Source of the DNA: Verrucomicrobiota bacterium
Lineage (GTDB): Bacteria > Verrucomicrobiota > Verrucomicrobiia > Verrucomicrobiales > Akkermansiaceae
NCBI GenBank assembly: GCA_026397695.1
Contig: JAPLUJ010000564.1
Location: 1-6,237 of the forward strand
DNA length: 6,237 nt
Reading direction: 5' to 3'
A program made the translations under genes and the position numbers. How positions within the stretch are numbered: position 1 is the first letter of the stretch; each line of letters opens with the position of its first letter. The notes under the pieces are model-generated. The model saw only the letters and a list, made by a program, of their open reading frames with translations. It was not told where the DNA came from and did no database searches. This document shows positions 6,234 to 6,237 of this stretch, one piece after another.

Positions 6234-6237
6234 GCCG

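Larger units (their letters stand above)
5818..6237. other. Repeat-bearing non-coding region upstream of the GH95-like gene
   Basis: No supported coding sequence is present on either strand; the open frames are very short. The region must hold the GH95-like gene's leader and promoter. I found no convincing Bacteroidetes-type -33/-7 (TTG/TAnnTTTG) or sigma70 pair; the minus-strand TATCATTG around 5845 is one base off TAnnTTTG but lacks a TTG at the right distance. Four hairpins and one short tandem repeat lie here and are listed separately. Bases 6055-6198 show nothing I can name. Confidence 0.55.

Noticed and set aside
5970..6237. A CRISPR array
   Set aside because: The repeats are short, heterogeneous palindromes without regularly spaced identical repeats and unique spacers.

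Overview
This window looks like chromosomal DNA from an uncultured bacterium of the PVC group, most likely Verrucomicrobiota (Planctomycetota or Lentisphaerota are possible). The main argument is the first gene. It is the C-terminal part of a large sugar-dehydrogenase-like beta-propeller protein of a type I know chiefly from Verrucomicrobia and Planctomycetes. This assignment comes from remembered family motifs, not from a search.

Layout. Bases 2-1141 (+) hold the propeller gene, which runs in from the left edge. A 133-base gap with a plausible sigma70-like promoter leads to a divergent GH32-like (fructosidase-fold) gene at 1275-2663 (+). Bases 2664-3239 appear non-coding. A strong stem-loop at 3240-3334 follows, with a T8 run on the minus strand. 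It abuts the stop codon of a large minus-strand gene (3334-5817), which encodes an exported GH95-like (alpha/alpha)6-barrel glycosidase homologue. The two glycosidase genes are therefore convergent. Bases 5818-6237, upstream of the GH95-like gene, contain no supported gene but carry several hairpins and a short tandem repeat. The last hairpin lies at the right edge and may belong to a larger repeat cluster.

Function. Both complete genes look like polysaccharide or oligosaccharide-degrading enzymes: one of GH32 type (fructan or sucrose-like substrates) and one of GH95 type (fucosidase/galactosidase-like). The propeller protein belongs to a secreted family often linked to sugar oxidation. This is an accessory carbohydrate-use region, but no transporter, regulator or SusC/SusD pair is visible. 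Both glycosidase homologues have altered catalytic signatures, which is the most interesting biochemical point.

Composition changes along the window. Hand counts of single 60-base lines give about 62-77% GC in the propeller gene, 52-58% in the GH32-like gene and 48% in the GH95-like gene. The GH95-like gene also lacks a Shine-Dalgarno sequence, so it may have been acquired from a Bacteroidetes-like donor. I found no CRISPR array, tRNA, rRNA or intact transposase.
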